Shown here in pieces: positions 9,007-17,879 of a stretch of 64,000 bases of DNA (position 1 is the stretch's first letter; the number at the start of each line of letters is the position of its first letter). A model generated the notes under the pieces. The model was not told the DNA's origin, ran no database searches, and saw only the letters and a list, made by a program, of their open reading frames with translations. Location of the stretch: assembly GCF_900696085.1 (NCBI RefSeq), contig NZ_CAADFC020000004.1, positions 938,985 through 1,002,984 of the forward strand, read 5' to 3'. The stretch comes from Bradyrhizobium ivorense. GTDB lineage: Bacteria > Pseudomonadota > Alphaproteobacteria > Rhizobiales > Xanthobacteraceae. The position numbers were made by a program, and so were the translations under genes.

Positions 9007-9715
9007 GTACTTCCGTTTTTCCACTCAACTCCTTCGCCCTCGCGCCGAACATGTTCTTGCGCGACTCCTCGTCGAACGGCTCCTTGACGAACTTGCCGAT
9101 CGCAAGCCCGGCCTGCACCTGCGGGCGCGCGCGCACGATGGCGTACCAGCGCTTGATGTTCGGGAAGTCGTCGAGGGTAAAGCCCTGCGCCTTGTGGGTC
9201 ATGGTCCAGGGGAAGCAGGCGATGTCGGCAATCGAATAATCGCCGCCGGCGATATAGGCGCCGGTCTTGCCGAGCTGGCGGTCGAGCACGCCGTAGAGCC
9301 GCGCCGTCTCGTCGCGGTAGCGCTCGATGGCGTAGGGAATCTTCTCCGCCGCATAGAGCGCGAAATGGCCGTGCTGGCCGAGCATCGGCCCGAGCCCGCC
9401 CATCTGCCACATCACCCATTGGATGACGGTCGAACGCGCACGCAACTCCTTGGATAGGAAGCGCCCGGTCTTGTCGGCGAGATAGATCAGGATCGCGCCG
9501 GTCTCGAACACCGAGAACGGCCCGCCGCCGTCGGCGGGCGCATGGTCGACGATCGCAGGAATTCGGTTGTTCGGGCTGATCGCCAGGAACTCGGGGCGAA
9601 ACTGCTCGCCGGCGCGGATGTTCACCGGGATGACCGTGTAGGGCAGCCCCAGTTCCTCCAGCATGATCGAGATTTTCCAGCCGTTCGGCGTCGGCGCGTA
9701 GTGCAGGTCGATCAT
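8996..9715 (-). CDS. Glutathione S-transferase, YfcG/YghU-like (nu class)
   Basis: The 239-residue protein starts at ATG 9715. It has an N-terminal thioredoxin domain with TPNGWKISIMLEELGLPY (Asn11 is the thiol-interacting residue position of E. coli YfcG), SPNNRIPAIVDH with the cis-proline, and FETGAILIYLADKTG. An all-helical C-terminal domain contains YSIADIACFPW. The similarity is closest to YfcG/YghU disulphide-bond oxidoreductases, which reduce disulphides with glutathione and lack a catalytic Tyr/Ser. The last residues (about GKTEVPSS) and the stop are supplied by the adjoining palindromic repeat, so the C-terminus may be recently altered. Confidence 0.92.
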   Translation of the reverse strand: MIDLHYAPTPNGWKISIMLEELGLPYTVIPVNIRAGEQFRPEFLAISPNNRIPAIVDHAPADGGGPFSVFETGAILIYLADKTGRFLSKELRARSTVIQWVMWQMGGLGPMLGQHGHFALYAAEKIPYAIERYRDETARLYGVLDRQLGKTGAYIAGGDYSIADIACFPWTMTHKAQGFTLDDFPNIKRWYAIVRARPQVQAGLAIGKFVKEPFDEESRKNMFGARAKELSGKTEVPSS

Positions 9716-9815
9716 CGGCGTTTTTATTCCCCGTCACACAGATTTTTGTTGTTCTGTACGGCGAGCATAGGACATGGCAGACAGGCGCTCAATCCGAACC
9801 GTCCGGGAGGCTCCC

Positions 9816-10838
9816 ATGCTGTTTCCAACCACGATCGCCGGATCCCTGCCCAAGCCGGAATGGCTGGCGGAGCCGAATGTGCTGTGGGCGCCCTGGAGGT
9901 CGGTGGGCGCCGAGCTCGTCCGCGCCAAGCGCGACGCCACCATGCTCGCGGTCAAGCTGCAGGAGGATGCCGGCGTCGACATCGTCACCGAGGGCGAGCA
10001 GGCTCGCCAGCATTTCGTGCACGGCTTCCTGGAAAAGATCGAGGGCATCGACTTCGCCCACAAGGTCGAGATGGGCATCCGCAAGGACCGCTACAAAGCC
10101 ATGGTGCCGCAGGTGGTGGCGCCGCTGCAGCTGAAGGGCCGCGTCCATGAAAGCGAGGCGCGGGTCGCGCGCGCCCATACGACGAACAGGCTGAAGTTCA
10201 CCCTGCCCGGCCCGATGACGATCATCGACACCATCGCCGACCAGTATTACGGCGACCGCGTCAAGATGGCGTTCGCCTTCGCCGAGCTGTTGAACCAGGA
10301 AGCCAAGGCGCTGCAGGCCGACGGCGTCGACATGATCCAGTTCGACGAGCCCGCCTTCAACGTCTACATGGACGAGGTCCGCGACTGGGGCATCAAGGCG
10401 CTGGAGCGCGCCGCCGAGGGACTGACCTGCGCCACCGCGGTTCACATCTGCTACGGCTACGGCATCAAGGCCAACACCGACTGGAAACAGACGCTCGGCG
10501 GCGAGTGGCGGCAGTACGAAGAGACGTTTCCGGTGATCGACAAGAGCGCGATCCAGCAGGTCGCGATCGAGTGCCGCAATTCCAAGGTGCCGCTGGAATT
10601 GCTGGCGGCGCTGCCCGGCAAGATCGTGCAGGCCGGCGTGATCGACGTCGCCAGCGACGAGGTCGAGACTGCGGAGGACGTGGTCAAGGTGATCGAGGCC
10701 GTGTCGAAATTCGTGCCGAAGAGCAACATCATCGCGACCACCAATTGCGGCATGGCGCCGATGCGGCGGGACATCGCGGAAGCGAAGCTGGTCGCGCTCG
10801 GCGCCGGCGCAAAGCTGGCGCGGCAGCAGCTGGCGTAG
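9816..10838 (+). CDS. MetE C-terminal-like protein (cobalamin-independent methionine synthase family)
   Basis: The 340-residue product starts at ATG 9816, preceded by GGGAGG. It corresponds to the catalytic C-terminal barrel of methionine synthase MetE, without the N-terminal half. The zinc ligands are visible: His210 and Cys212 in VHICYGYG, a glutamate in the following region (IECRNS), and Cys311 in TTNCGMAP. Stand-alone proteins of this type transfer methyl groups from folate, methylcobalamin or small methyl donors to thiols, sometimes as a core MetE. The window has no partner gene that decides which. The gene is monocistronic, followed by a repeat. Confidence 0.88.
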   Translation: MLFPTTIAGSLPKPEWLAEPNVLWAPWRSVGAELVRAKRDATMLAVKLQEDAGVDIVTEGEQARQHFVHGFLEKIEGIDFAHKVEMGIRKDRYKAMVPQVVAPLQLKGRVHESEARVARAHTTNRLKFTLPGPMTIIDTIADQYYGDRVKMAFAFAELLNQEAKALQADGVDMIQFDEPAFNVYMDEVRDWGIKALERAAEGLTCATAVHICYGYGIKANTDWKQTLGGEWRQYEETFPVIDKSAIQQVAIECRNSKVPLELLAALPGKIVQAGVIDVASDEVETAEDVVKVIEAVSKFVPKSNIIATTNCGMAPMRRDIAEAKLVALGAGAKLARQQLA

Positions 10839-10848
10839 TCGCGCTGCA

Positions 10849-10996
10849 CCTCTCCCCGCTTGCGGGGAGAGGTCGAAATTCAAGCGAAGCTTGAATTTCG
10901 GGTGAGGGGGAGTCTCCGAAAATCCATCCGTCAACGGAGCATGCGGGGCCAGCCCCCTCACCCCGCCCCTCTCCCCGTAAAGAACGGGGAGAGGGA
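10849..10996. repeat. Composite palindromic intergenic repeat (CTCTCCCCGC family)
   Basis: A hairpin CTCTCCCCGCTTGCGGGGAG is followed by an inverted AATTCAAGCGAAGCTTGAATT unit and GGTGAGGGGGAGT. A mirrored half contains CCCCCTCACCCC and a second CTCTCCCCG hairpin. Related copies are at 11636-11784, 14747-14860, 28105-28172 and 28321-28462. It sits between convergent genes and could also end transcription. Confidence 0.8.
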
Positions 10997-11012
10997 GCCT
11001 AAAGCGCAGAGC

Positions 11013-11627
11013 CTAAAGTGCAGCACTCGGATGCAGCACCGGCCGGTAGCCGGCCTGAAACGCCCGCACCGTCGAGGGCGGCGTCAACAGCATGACGTCG
11101 TCCGTTACATCAGCCCGGCTGTAGCCCGCGAACGACCAACGCAGCGTGGCACCATCAACGACGAGATAGCTCTGCCCGTCCGCCTGCACCATCGTGCCAT
11201 CGGGCAATTGATGCAGCGGCATCGGCAGCGGATGCAGCCGCTTGTTGCGGCGATCGAGCCGTTCGGCATGCAGCACCGCGTCCATCGCCTTGACCTTGAG
11301 ATCGCTGACGCCGTTGGCCGTCTCCCAGGCGGCACGAAACCGTTTTGCATCGTCGCGGCGGCAGTAGAAGCAGGGCCGGTGCCCCGCCGCAAACGCAGTG
11401 GCCTCGTCGAGGAAGAACAGCTCGGTCCAGCTTTGCCGGCTCATCACCTCGCGTCGCCGTCCCCTGAACTCGCAGACACAGGTGAGCCAGGCCGGCGTCG
11501 ACCAACGCTTGTTTAGCAGCGTCCGCGTCGCGGGATCATGGATGATGCCGCGATTGCCGGTGAAGGTGCCGCGATGTTCTGTGGCGACGATCTCGCCGGT
11601 CGGTGTGACGCGGTTTTGCAGGGGCAT
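11013..11627 (-). CDS. Uncharacterised protein with a CxxCxxxD motif
   Basis: I do not recognise the family. The 204-residue protein starts at ATG 11627 with a clear AGGAG site 9 bases before it. It has no signal peptide or membrane segment. Conserved-looking features are TCVCEFRGRRREVM, the HRPCFYCRRDDAKRFRAAW segment (Cys-X2-Cys, possibly metal-binding), and HPLPMPLHQLPDGTMVQADGQSYLVVDG. The sequence looks like an intact cytosolic alphaproteobacterial protein, flanked on both sides by palindromic repeats. It may be metal-binding, but function is unknown. Confidence 0.75.
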   Translation of the reverse strand: MPLQNRVTPTGEIVATEHRGTFTGNRGIIHDPATRTLLNKRWSTPAWLTCVCEFRGRRREVMSRQSWTELFFLDEATAFAAGHRPCFYCRRDDAKRFRAAWETANGVSDLKVKAMDAVLHAERLDRRNKRLHPLPMPLHQLPDGTMVQADGQSYLVVDGATLRWSFAGYSRADVTDDVMLLTPPSTVRAFQAGYRPVLHPSAAL

Positions 11628-11635
11628 CTTGTTTT

Positions 11636-11784
11636 CTCCTTCTCCCCGCTTGCGGGAAGAAGGTCGGGATGAGGGGGCGTTCCGCAAGGTCGGTGAGCAT
11701 TGGGCTCGCGGTGAGTCCCCCTCACCCGGATCGCATTCCGCTTCGCTGCATGCGATCCGACCTCTCCCCGCAAGCGGGGCGAGG
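11636..11784. repeat. Composite palindromic intergenic repeat
   Basis: A second copy of the CTCCCCGC composite element. Left hairpin CTTCTCCCCGCTTGCGGGAA, GATGAGGGGG, a variable middle, CCCCTCACCCGGATCGCAT with an inner palindrome around GCATTCCGCTTCGCTGCATGC, and a final CTCTCCCCGCAAGCGGGG hairpin. It fills the gap between the uncharacterised gene and gpt. Confidence 0.8.
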
Positions 11785-11791
11785 TGACTCT

Positions 11792-12319
11792 CTAGGCCGC
11801 GCCGTCGCGGATCGGCGGCTGGAACGACAGCGCGGTGTCCCACGGGAAGTAGATCCAGGTATCCTGCGACACCTCGGTGATGTAGGTGTCGACCAGCGGG
11901 CGTCCCTTCGGCTTGGCGTAGACGGTCGCAAAATGCGCGTCGGGCAGCAGCTCGCGGACCAGTTTGCCGGTCTTGCCGGTGTCGACGAGGTCGTCGACGA
12001 TCAGAAGACCCTTGCCGGTGCCGCCGCCGAGTTTTGCTGTTTGCTCCGAAATGCCCTTGAGCACCTTCAGGTCACCCTGCTTGTCGTGGTCGTAGCTGGC
12101 GATGCAGACCGTGTCGATCACGCGCAAGCCGAGTTCGCGCGCCACGATCGCGGCTGGCACCAGCCCGCCGCGCGTGATCGCAATCACCGCATGGAACGGC
12201 CCGACCTCATTGAGCCGCCAGGTCAGCGCCCGGCAATCGCGGTGGAATTGATCCCATGAGACCGGAAACGGCCGGCCGGCGCGCTCCTGTGCGATCTGAT
12301 CGGAAGGCTTATCGGCCAT
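11792..12319 (-). CDS. gpt: Xanthine phosphoribosyltransferase
   Basis: A 175-residue type I phosphoribosyltransferase that makes XMP or GMP from xanthine or guanine and PRPP in purine salvage. The PRPP-binding signature [21 protein letters not shown] is intact, [20 protein letters not shown] forms the first loop, and the C-terminal WIYFPWDT matches the xanthine/guanine enzyme. I chose the ATG at 12319 (MADKPSDQ), one base after the upstream stop, because an upstream in-frame start would overlap the cinA-like gene by over 30 bases. It forms a two-gene operon with the CinA-like gene. Confidence 0.92.
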   Translation of the reverse strand: MADKPSDQIAQERAGRPFPVSWDQFHRDCRALTWRLNEVGPFHAVIAITRGGLVPAAIVARELGLRVIDTVCIASYDHDKQGDLKVLKGISEQTAKLGGGTGKGLLIVDDLVDTGKTGKLVRELLPDAHFATVYAKPKGRPLVDTYITEVSQDTWIYFPWDTALSFQPPIRDGAA

Positions 12320-12320
12320 A

Positions 12321-13076
12321 TCAACCCACCGCCGGTTTGTTCTGCGCGGCATGCAGCTGCTTCAGCATCTCCTTCACCTCCGCCATCGCAGCGGCCAGCT
12401 TGTCCGGATCCCGCGAGCGCACCACCAGATTGGTGTTCGGCTTCTGGTTCTCGTCCTGGAACGGATAGCTGCCGATGATGGTGTCAGGATGCGCCAGCGC
12501 GATCGCCCGCAGCGGACCGCCGATATCGCCTTCGCGCGCATCGGCCCGCACCGAATCCGACAGCATCCGCACGCCGGATTTCAGGGTCGGCGCCACGATG
12601 TCCATCATCGCCTGCATGATGCTGGGGATGCCGGCCATCACGATGACATTGCCGAGCTTGAACCCGGGCGCCAGAATGGTCGCGCTCTGGATCAGCTCGG
12701 CGCCGTCGGGCACACGCGCCATACGCAGCCGGGCCTCGTTGAGGTCCTGTCCGCTCCAGCGCTCCCTGAACCGCGCCACCACCTCGGGGTGATGGTGGAT
12801 GTCGACCCCGAACGCTTTCGCCACGCTGTCGGCGGTGATGTCGTCATGGGTGGGCCCGATGCCGCCGGTGGTGAAGACATAGGTGTATCTATGCCGCAGC
12901 GCATCAAGGGCGGCCACGATGTCGGCCTCCTCGTCGGCGACGACGCGGACTTCCTTCAGGTCGATCCCGATGTTGGTCAGGTATTCGGCGATGAAGCCGA
13001 TATTCTTGTCCTTGGTCCGGCCGGACAGGATCTCGTCGCCGATCACCAGAAGCCCTGCCGTGACGATCTCGCTCAT
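12321..13076 (-). CDS. CinA-like molybdopterin-binding (MoCF) domain protein
   Basis: This 251-residue protein consists of the MoCF_biosynth / COG1058 domain of CinA, without the C-terminal amidase (PncC) domain. The motif [18 protein letters not shown] is the family fingerprint, with [18 protein letters not shown] at the N-terminus. Single-domain members are often annotated as competence/damage-inducible protein A or molybdopterin-binding protein. Some COG1058 proteins hydrolyse ADP-ribose or FAD, so nucleotide pyrophosphatase activity is possible. The gene is divergent from the ATP-grasp cassette and upstream of gpt. Confidence 0.9.
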   Translation of the reverse strand: MSEIVTAGLLVIGDEILSGRTKDKNIGFIAEYLTNIGIDLKEVRVVADEEADIVAALDALRHRYTYVFTTGGIGPTHDDITADSVAKAFGVDIHHHPEVVARFRERWSGQDLNEARLRMARVPDGAELIQSATILAPGFKLGNVIVMAGIPSIMQAMMDIVAPTLKSGVRMLSDSVRADAREGDIGGPLRAIALAHPDTIIGSYPFQDENQKPNTNLVVRSRDPDKLAAAMAEVKEMLKQLHAAQNKPAVG

Positions 13077-13229
13077 GGTCTCATTTCCTTAACTTGCCCC
13101 CTGACTTTGCCGATCCAACGGCTTGATGTCACGGGATTTTGCCGCCGAATTAAGCAGAGCTCAGCCGGTTTTTCGGGCAGCTCGCCGAGCTATCCCCCGG
13201 CAGATGCCACAGGCCAATGCATATCGCGC

Positions 13230-13245
13230 TGGCCCGCCCCTTGCT
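13230..13245 (+). promoter_or_regulatory. Candidate sigma54 (RpoN) promoter for the ATP-grasp cassette
   Basis: The sequence TGGCCCGCCCCTTGCT matches the sigma54 -24/-12 consensus TGGCACG-N4-TTGCW with one mismatch. The GG and GC dinucleotides are exactly 10 bases apart. It lies 57 bp before the ATG at 13302, leaving a leader of about 45 nt. Its position in a 225-bp divergent intergenic region, in the right orientation, supports use. I saw no clear enhancer site for an activator. Confidence 0.7.
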
Positions 13246-13301
13246 ACCCACACCTCAACTCATGCACTGTGTCACGTGGCTTGGGAGGGCAGTCGAGACT
13301 T

Positions 13302-14720
13302 ATGGCAGCTGCGTTCGATGAGATGAACGGCCTCGGCGAGGATCTGCGCCCGGCCTACCAGGAGCTGTCCCGCTGGCTCAAGGAGACGCCGCCGGATGCG
13401 CTGGAATATCGCCGCCAGGAGGCCGAACTGCTGTTCCGGCGGATCGGCATCACCTTCGCGGTCTATGGCGACGCCGAAGCCCAGGAGCGGCTGATCCCGT
13501 TCGACGTGATCCCGCGGATCATGTCGGCCAGCGAATGGACGCTGCTGGAAACGGGCCTGAAGCAGCGCGTGCTCGCGCTCAACCTGTTCCTCAAGGACAT
13601 CTATCACGGCCGCGACATCCTGCGCGCCGACATCATCCCCGAGGACCTGATCTTCCAGAACCCGGTGTTCCGGCCGGAGATGAACGGCCAGGACGTGCCG
13701 CACGACATCTACGTCCATATCGCCGGCATCGACATCATCCGCACCGACGCCGAAAACTTCATCGTGCTGGAGGATAATGCGCGCACGCCGTCCGGCGTGT
13801 CCTACATGCTGGAAAACCGCGAGATCATGATGCGGCTGTTTCCGGACCTGTTCGCCCGCCACCGCGTCGCCCCGGTGGAGCGCTATCCGGACGAACTGCT
13901 CTCGGCGCTGCGCTCGGTGGCGCCGCACAGTGCCTCGGCCGAGCCGACGGTCGCGCTGATGACGCCGGGCGTCTACAACTCGGCCTATTACGAGCACTCG
14001 TTCCTCGCCGACAAGCTCGGCATCGAGCTGGTCGAGGGCCGCGACCTCATCGTCAAGAACGACGAGGTGTTCATGCGCACCACCGAGGGGCTGAAGCGGG
14101 TCGACGTGATCTACCGCCGCGTCGACGACGACTTCCTCGATCCCCTCACCTTCCGGCCGGATTCCGCGCTCGGCGTGCCCGGCCTGATGTCGGCCTATGC
14201 CGCCGGCAACATCACGCTCGCCAACGCCGTCGGCACCGGGATCGCCGACGACAAGGCGATCTACTCCTACATGCCCGACATCGTGAAATTCTACCTCAGC
14301 GAGGAGCCGATCCTGAAGAACGTGCAGACCTGGCGCTGCCGCGAGGCGCAGGATCTGTCCTATGTGCTCGACAACCTCGCCGACCTCGTCGTCAAGGAGG
14401 TGCACGGCTCCGGCGGCTACGGCATGCTGATCGGCCCCGCCGCCACCAAGGCGACCATCGAGGCGTTCCGCGACAAGCTCAAGCGCGAGCCGGAGGGCTT
14501 TATCGCGCAGCCGACGCTGGCGCTGTCGACCTGCCCGACCTGCACCGACAAGGGGCTGGCGCCGCGCCATGTCGACCTCCGCCCGTTCGTGCTGACCGGC
14601 TCGAGCCACACCACCATCGTGCCCGGCGGTCTCACCCGGGTGGCACTGAAGGAAGGCTCGCTCGTGGTCAATTCGAGCCAGGGCGGCGGCACCAAGGACA
14701 CCTGGATATTGAGTGAGTGA
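13302..14720 (+). CDS. Circularly permuted type 2 ATP-grasp protein (DUF404/DUF407)
   Basis: The 472-residue protein starts at ATG 13302 behind GGGAGG; the longer open frame upstream runs over the divergent cinA-like gene and is rejected. Motifs include LFLKDIYHGRDILRADIIPEDL, FIVLEDNARTPSGVSYMLENREIM, NDEVFMRTTEGLKRVDVIYRRVDDDFLDP and DLVVKEVHGSGGYGMLIGP, which form the permuted ATP-grasp core. Enzymes of this fold ligate carboxylates to amines using ATP, and this family is a predicted peptide ligase. It is followed by alpha-E and transglutaminase genes, the standard cassette that elsewhere accompanies an Anbu proteasome homologue. The product of the pathway is unknown. Confidence 0.93.
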   Translation: MAAAFDEMNGLGEDLRPAYQELSRWLKETPPDALEYRRQEAELLFRRIGITFAVYGDAEAQERLIPFDVIPRIMSASEWTLLETGLKQRVLALNLFLKDIYHGRDILRADIIPEDLIFQNPVFRPEMNGQDVPHDIYVHIAGIDIIRTDAENFIVLEDNARTPSGVSYMLENREIMMRLFPDLFARHRVAPVERYPDELLSALRSVAPHSASAEPTVALMTPGVYNSAYYEHSFLADKLGIELVEGRDLIVKNDEVFMRTTEGLKRVDVIYRRVDDDFLDPLTFRPDSALGVPGLMSAYAAGNITLANAVGTGIADDKAIYSYMPDIVKFYLSEEPILKNVQTWRCREAQDLSYVLDNLADLVVKEVHGSGGYGMLIGPAATKATIEAFRDKLKREPEGFIAQPTLALSTCPTCTDKGLAPRHVDLRPFVLTGSSHTTIVPGGLTRVALKEGSLVVNSSQGGGTKDTWILSE

Positions 14721-14746
14721 TTTGAAGCAGAGCTTGGCACGGAAGT

Positions 14747-14860
14747 ACCCCTTCCCCCTGCAAGGGGGAAGGTCGGGATGGGGGTCGGCCGCATACGCCG
14801 AATGGAGAGAAGACCCCCACCCGGCGCTGCGCGCCGACCTCCCCCTTTCAGGGGGAGGTG
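14747..14860. repeat. Composite palindromic repeat inside the ATP-grasp/alpha-E operon
   Basis: The hairpin CCTTCCCCCTGCAAGGGGGAAGG is linked through GATGGGGGTCGGC and GACCCCCACCCGGCGCTGCGC to a closing CCTCCCCCTTTCAGGGGGAGG. It occupies the 176-bp gap between the first two genes of the cassette, where it could act as a partial terminator or a processing/stability signal separating ATP-grasp from alpha-E expression. Confidence 0.8.
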
Positions 14861-14896
14861 AACTCGAAATGCGTCACGCTTTGTGAGGATTGCCGG

Positions 14897-15841
14897 ATGC
14901 TGTCGCGCACCGCCGAAAACCTGTTCTGGCTGGCCCGCTATGTCGAGCGCGCCGAATACCTTGCACGCACCATCGACGCGACCTTGCGCGTCACCGCGCT
15001 GCCGGCGGCCTATATCGGCAAGACCAATGAGTGGGATTCCGCGCTGCTGACCGCCGGGGTCGGTGCGAATTTCTACAACCACTACAAGGAAGCCAACGCG
15101 GAGAGCGTCGTCGAATACCTCTCGTTCTCGCCGGAAAACCCTTCCTCGATCCGCAATTGCATCGAGGCCGCGCGGCTGAACTCGCGCTCGGTGCGCACCG
15201 CGCTGACGTCGGAGATGTGGGACACCATCAACTCGGCCTGGATCGAACTGCAGGCGGTCTGGAACAAGGCGCCCGCCAACCGCGAGGAACTGGCCAAATT
15301 TCTCCGCTTCGTGCAGGAGACCTCGCTGCGCTTCGACGGCTCGGCCTACCGGACCATGCTGCGCAACGACGCCTATTGGTTCTCGCGGCTCGGGGTGCAT
15401 CTCGAGCGCGCCGACAACACCGCGCGCATTCTCGACGTGAAGTACCACGTGCTGCTGCCCGAGGAGGAGCATGTCGGCGGTCCCCTGGACTACTACCAGT
15501 GGACCTCGATCCTGCGCTCGGTGTCGGCGACCACGGCCTATCACTGGGTCTACCGGGAAACCCTGAAACCCTGGCTGATCGCCGACTTGCTGATCCTCAA
15601 CGACACGCTGCCGCGGTCGCTTGCCAGCTGCTACAGCAATCTGGTGCGCAATCTCGACCAGATCGGGGTCGCCTATGGCCGCCAGGGCGCCGCCCAGCGC
15701 CACGCCCGCGGCATCCGGAACCGGCTTGAACACAGCCATATGGACGATATCTTCCAGCACGGCGTGCACGAGTTCATCCAGGAATTCCTTGCGGATAACT
15801 CGCGGCTGGGCGAAATCATCGCCAAGCAGTATCTGATGTAG
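14897..15841 (+). CDS. Alpha-E domain-containing protein (DUF403)
   Basis: The 314-residue protein starts at ATG 14897 (MLSRTAENLFWLARYVERAEYLAR), the invariant opening of the family. The alpha-E domain is all-helical and always found with permuted ATP-grasp and transglutaminase-like proteins. Other conserved blocks are NSRSVRTALTSEMWDTIN, DAYWFSRLGVHLERADNTARILDVKYH and DYYQWTSILRSVSA. No catalytic role is established; a scaffold or cofactor of the ATP-grasp ligase has been proposed. An upstream in-frame ATG at 14858 lies inside the repeat and is less likely. Confidence 0.93.
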   Translation: MLSRTAENLFWLARYVERAEYLARTIDATLRVTALPAAYIGKTNEWDSALLTAGVGANFYNHYKEANAESVVEYLSFSPENPSSIRNCIEAARLNSRSVRTALTSEMWDTINSAWIELQAVWNKAPANREELAKFLRFVQETSLRFDGSAYRTMLRNDAYWFSRLGVHLERADNTARILDVKYHVLLPEEEHVGGPLDYYQWTSILRSVSATTAYHWVYRETLKPWLIADLLILNDTLPRSLASCYSNLVRNLDQIGVAYGRQGAAQRHARGIRNRLEHSHMDDIFQHGVHEFIQEFLADNSRLGEIIAKQYLM

Positions 15842-15880
15842 CGACTACGTCGCCGCTGCCTTCAATTCGGACCTGGTGCC

Positions 15881-16723
15881 ATGCGCCTGCGGATAGCCCA
15901 TACCACCACCTATCGCTACGAGCCGGCGGCCTCGAACGTGATCCAGATCCTGCGGATGACGCCGGGCAGCCATGACGGGCAGTATGTCGCGGACTGGCAG
16001 ATCGACGTCTCGACCGATTCCCGACTCGACAGCCATGAGGACGCGTTCGGCAACCTCACTCATGTGCTCACGCATGGACCGATCACCGACCTCACCATCC
16101 ACTGCGAAGGCCTGATCGAGACCCACGACACCGGCGGCGTGCTGCGCGGCAGCGACGAGCGGTTTCCGCCGAGCCTATTCCTGCGCCCGACGCCACTCAC
16201 CGATCTCAACCCGGCGATGTCGACGTTCGTGCGTGATTTGCGCGCGGAAGCCGACGGCGACGTGCTCGGCTTTCTGCACGCGCTGATGGTGCAGATCTAC
16301 GAGCATATGACCTTCGACGAGGATCCGACCACCAGCGCGACCTCGGCCTCCGAGGCGTTCGCGCTGAAGCGCGGCGTCTGCCAGGACTACGCGCACATCC
16401 TGATCGCCTGCGCGCGCGCCGGCGGCGTGCCGGCGCGGTTCGTCTCCGGCCACTTCCTGCGCTCCGACGGCATGGTCAACCAGCAGGCCGGCCATGCCTG
16501 GGCCGAGGCGTTCGTGCCCGATCTCGGCTGGGTCGGCTTCGATGCCGCCAACGGCATCTGCACCACCGACGCCCACGCCCGCGTCGCGATCGGCCTCGAC
16601 TATCTCGGCGCCGCGCCGGTGCGCGGCACCCGCTACGGCGGCGGCAACGAAACGCTGACGGTTGCCGTCAAGGTCGACCAGGCCGGGCGTCCCGGGCAGT
16701 GGCAGAGCCAGACGCAGTCGTAA
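15881..16723 (+). CDS. Transglutaminase-like cysteine protease/amidase family protein
   Basis: The 280-residue protein has an N-terminal beta domain (MRLRIAHTTTYRYEPAAS) and a transglutaminase-like core with an intact triad: Cys167 in RGVCQDYAHI, His205 in GHAWAEAFVPDLGW and Asp221 in GFDAAN. Bacterial members usually cleave rather than form amide bonds. As third gene of the ATP-grasp / alpha-E cassette, 39 bp downstream of alpha-E, it is predicted to reverse or mature the ligation catalysed by the ATP-grasp enzyme. No signal peptide is seen, so the system is cytosolic. Confidence 0.93.
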   Translation: MRLRIAHTTTYRYEPAASNVIQILRMTPGSHDGQYVADWQIDVSTDSRLDSHEDAFGNLTHVLTHGPITDLTIHCEGLIETHDTGGVLRGSDERFPPSLFLRPTPLTDLNPAMSTFVRDLRAEADGDVLGFLHALMVQIYEHMTFDEDPTTSATSASEAFALKRGVCQDYAHILIACARAGGVPARFVSGHFLRSDGMVNQQAGHAWAEAFVPDLGWVGFDAANGICTTDAHARVAIGLDYLGAAPVRGTRYGGGNETLTVAVKVDQAGRPGQWQSQTQS

Positions 16724-16759
16724 GCCGCCTCCGCGATGCGCGGCGCAGAACTGGGTGGC

Positions 16760-17860
16760 TCACGAGGTCAGTTCGAGGTCGGACTTGAGGACGACCAGGA
16801 AGCGGGCAGCTTCGCCGCCCGTCACCACCCGATGGTCGAAGGTGAGCGACAACGGCAGCACGCGTCTGACTGCAGGCTGCCCCCGGTGTGCGATCACCCG
16901 ATTCGAAATCCGGCCGGCGCCTATGATTGCCGCCTGCGGCGGCACGATGACCAGATTGGCGAACCGGCCACCGATCATTCCGAAGTTCGACAGCGTGATC
17001 GTCGCACCGCGCAGCTCTTCCGGGGGTATCGAGCGCGCGATTGCGTCAGCCCGCAGGCGGTCGAGTCCCGCCCGCAAGTCCGTTACGCTCCGCTCCGCGA
17101 CGTTGCGCAACACCGGAACGATGAGGCCGCCTCCGGTGTCGACGGCGATACCGAGATCGATGCGTTCGATCAGACGCCGCTCTGCAGTGTCGGAATGATA
17201 CCAGGAATTGAGCGCAGGCTCAGCCTTGCAGGCGGCGGCGATGGCGCGCACCAGCCGGATCGTCACATCCTCGCCCTGCCGCCAATCCTCGATATCGGCT
17301 TCATCAGTGACTGTGGCAGGGACGATTTCGGCATGCGCAGCCGCCATGCGCTGGGCCATCGCGCGCCGCAAACCGCGCAGGGGCTCAGCCGGCCCGCTGT
17401 GAGACATCCGCTTCGCAGCCCGCTCGACATCGGCCCGGGTGATGGTGCCGCCCGGCCCCGTCGCTTCGACGAGATCAAGCGCGACGTTGAGCTTGCGTGC
17501 GAGTGCACGCACCGCCGGAAATGCTTGAGCGTCCGGCCGCGCAGGCGACTCAGAACGGGTAGCGGCCGCCGGCTGCTCCTCGCCTGTAGCGAGCTCGCCG
17601 ACAATCGTGCCGGTGTCCTGCTCGGCACCCTCGGCAAACTCCACGAGCGGCGCGCCGACCTTCACGATGTCGCCCTTGGCGCCGAACAGGTGCGCGATGC
17701 GTCCGCTCGACGGCGACGGTATCTCGACCACCGCCTTGTCGGTCTCGACAGAAACGAGCGGCTGGTCGGTGACGACGTGGTCGCCTTCGTTGACGTACCA
17801 GGTGACGATTTCCGCTTCTTCAAGACCCTCGCCAAGATCCGGCAACATGAACTGGCGCAT
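16760..17860 (-). CDS. Dihydrolipoyl acyltransferase (E2) of a 2-oxoacid dehydrogenase complex
   Basis: The 366-residue E2 transfers the acyl group from lipoate to CoA. A lipoyl domain with Lys42 (VETDKAVVEI) opens the protein. A peripheral-subunit-binding domain (about 113-150, FPAVRALARKLNV) and a catalytic domain with TLSNFGMIGGR follow. The active-site motif reads DHRVVTGGEA near residues 342-351: the histidine (343) is kept, but the aspartate of the usual DHRxxDG motif is threonine. It is the last gene of a tight E1-alpha, E1-beta, E2 operon. No lipoamide dehydrogenase is present here, so E3 must be shared. Whether the substrate is pyruvate or a branched 2-oxoacid cannot be decided. Confidence 0.9.
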   Translation of the reverse strand: MRQFMLPDLGEGLEEAEIVTWYVNEGDHVVTDQPLVSVETDKAVVEIPSPSSGRIAHLFGAKGDIVKVGAPLVEFAEGAEQDTGTIVGELATGEEQPAAATRSESPARPDAQAFPAVRALARKLNVALDLVEATGPGGTITRADVERAAKRMSHSGPAEPLRGLRRAMAQRMAAAHAEIVPATVTDEADIEDWRQGEDVTIRLVRAIAAACKAEPALNSWYHSDTAERRLIERIDLGIAVDTGGGLIVPVLRNVAERSVTDLRAGLDRLRADAIARSIPPEELRGATITLSNFGMIGGRFANLVIVPPQAAIIGAGRISNRVIAHRGQPAVRRVLPLSLTFDHRVVTGGEAARFLVVLKSDLELTS

Positions 17861-17879
17861 GGGACAGGTCCGTTGGAGT

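Noticed and set aside
13272..14609. 445-codon minus-strand frame
   Set aside because: Antisense to the ATP-grasp gene, which has clear family motifs.
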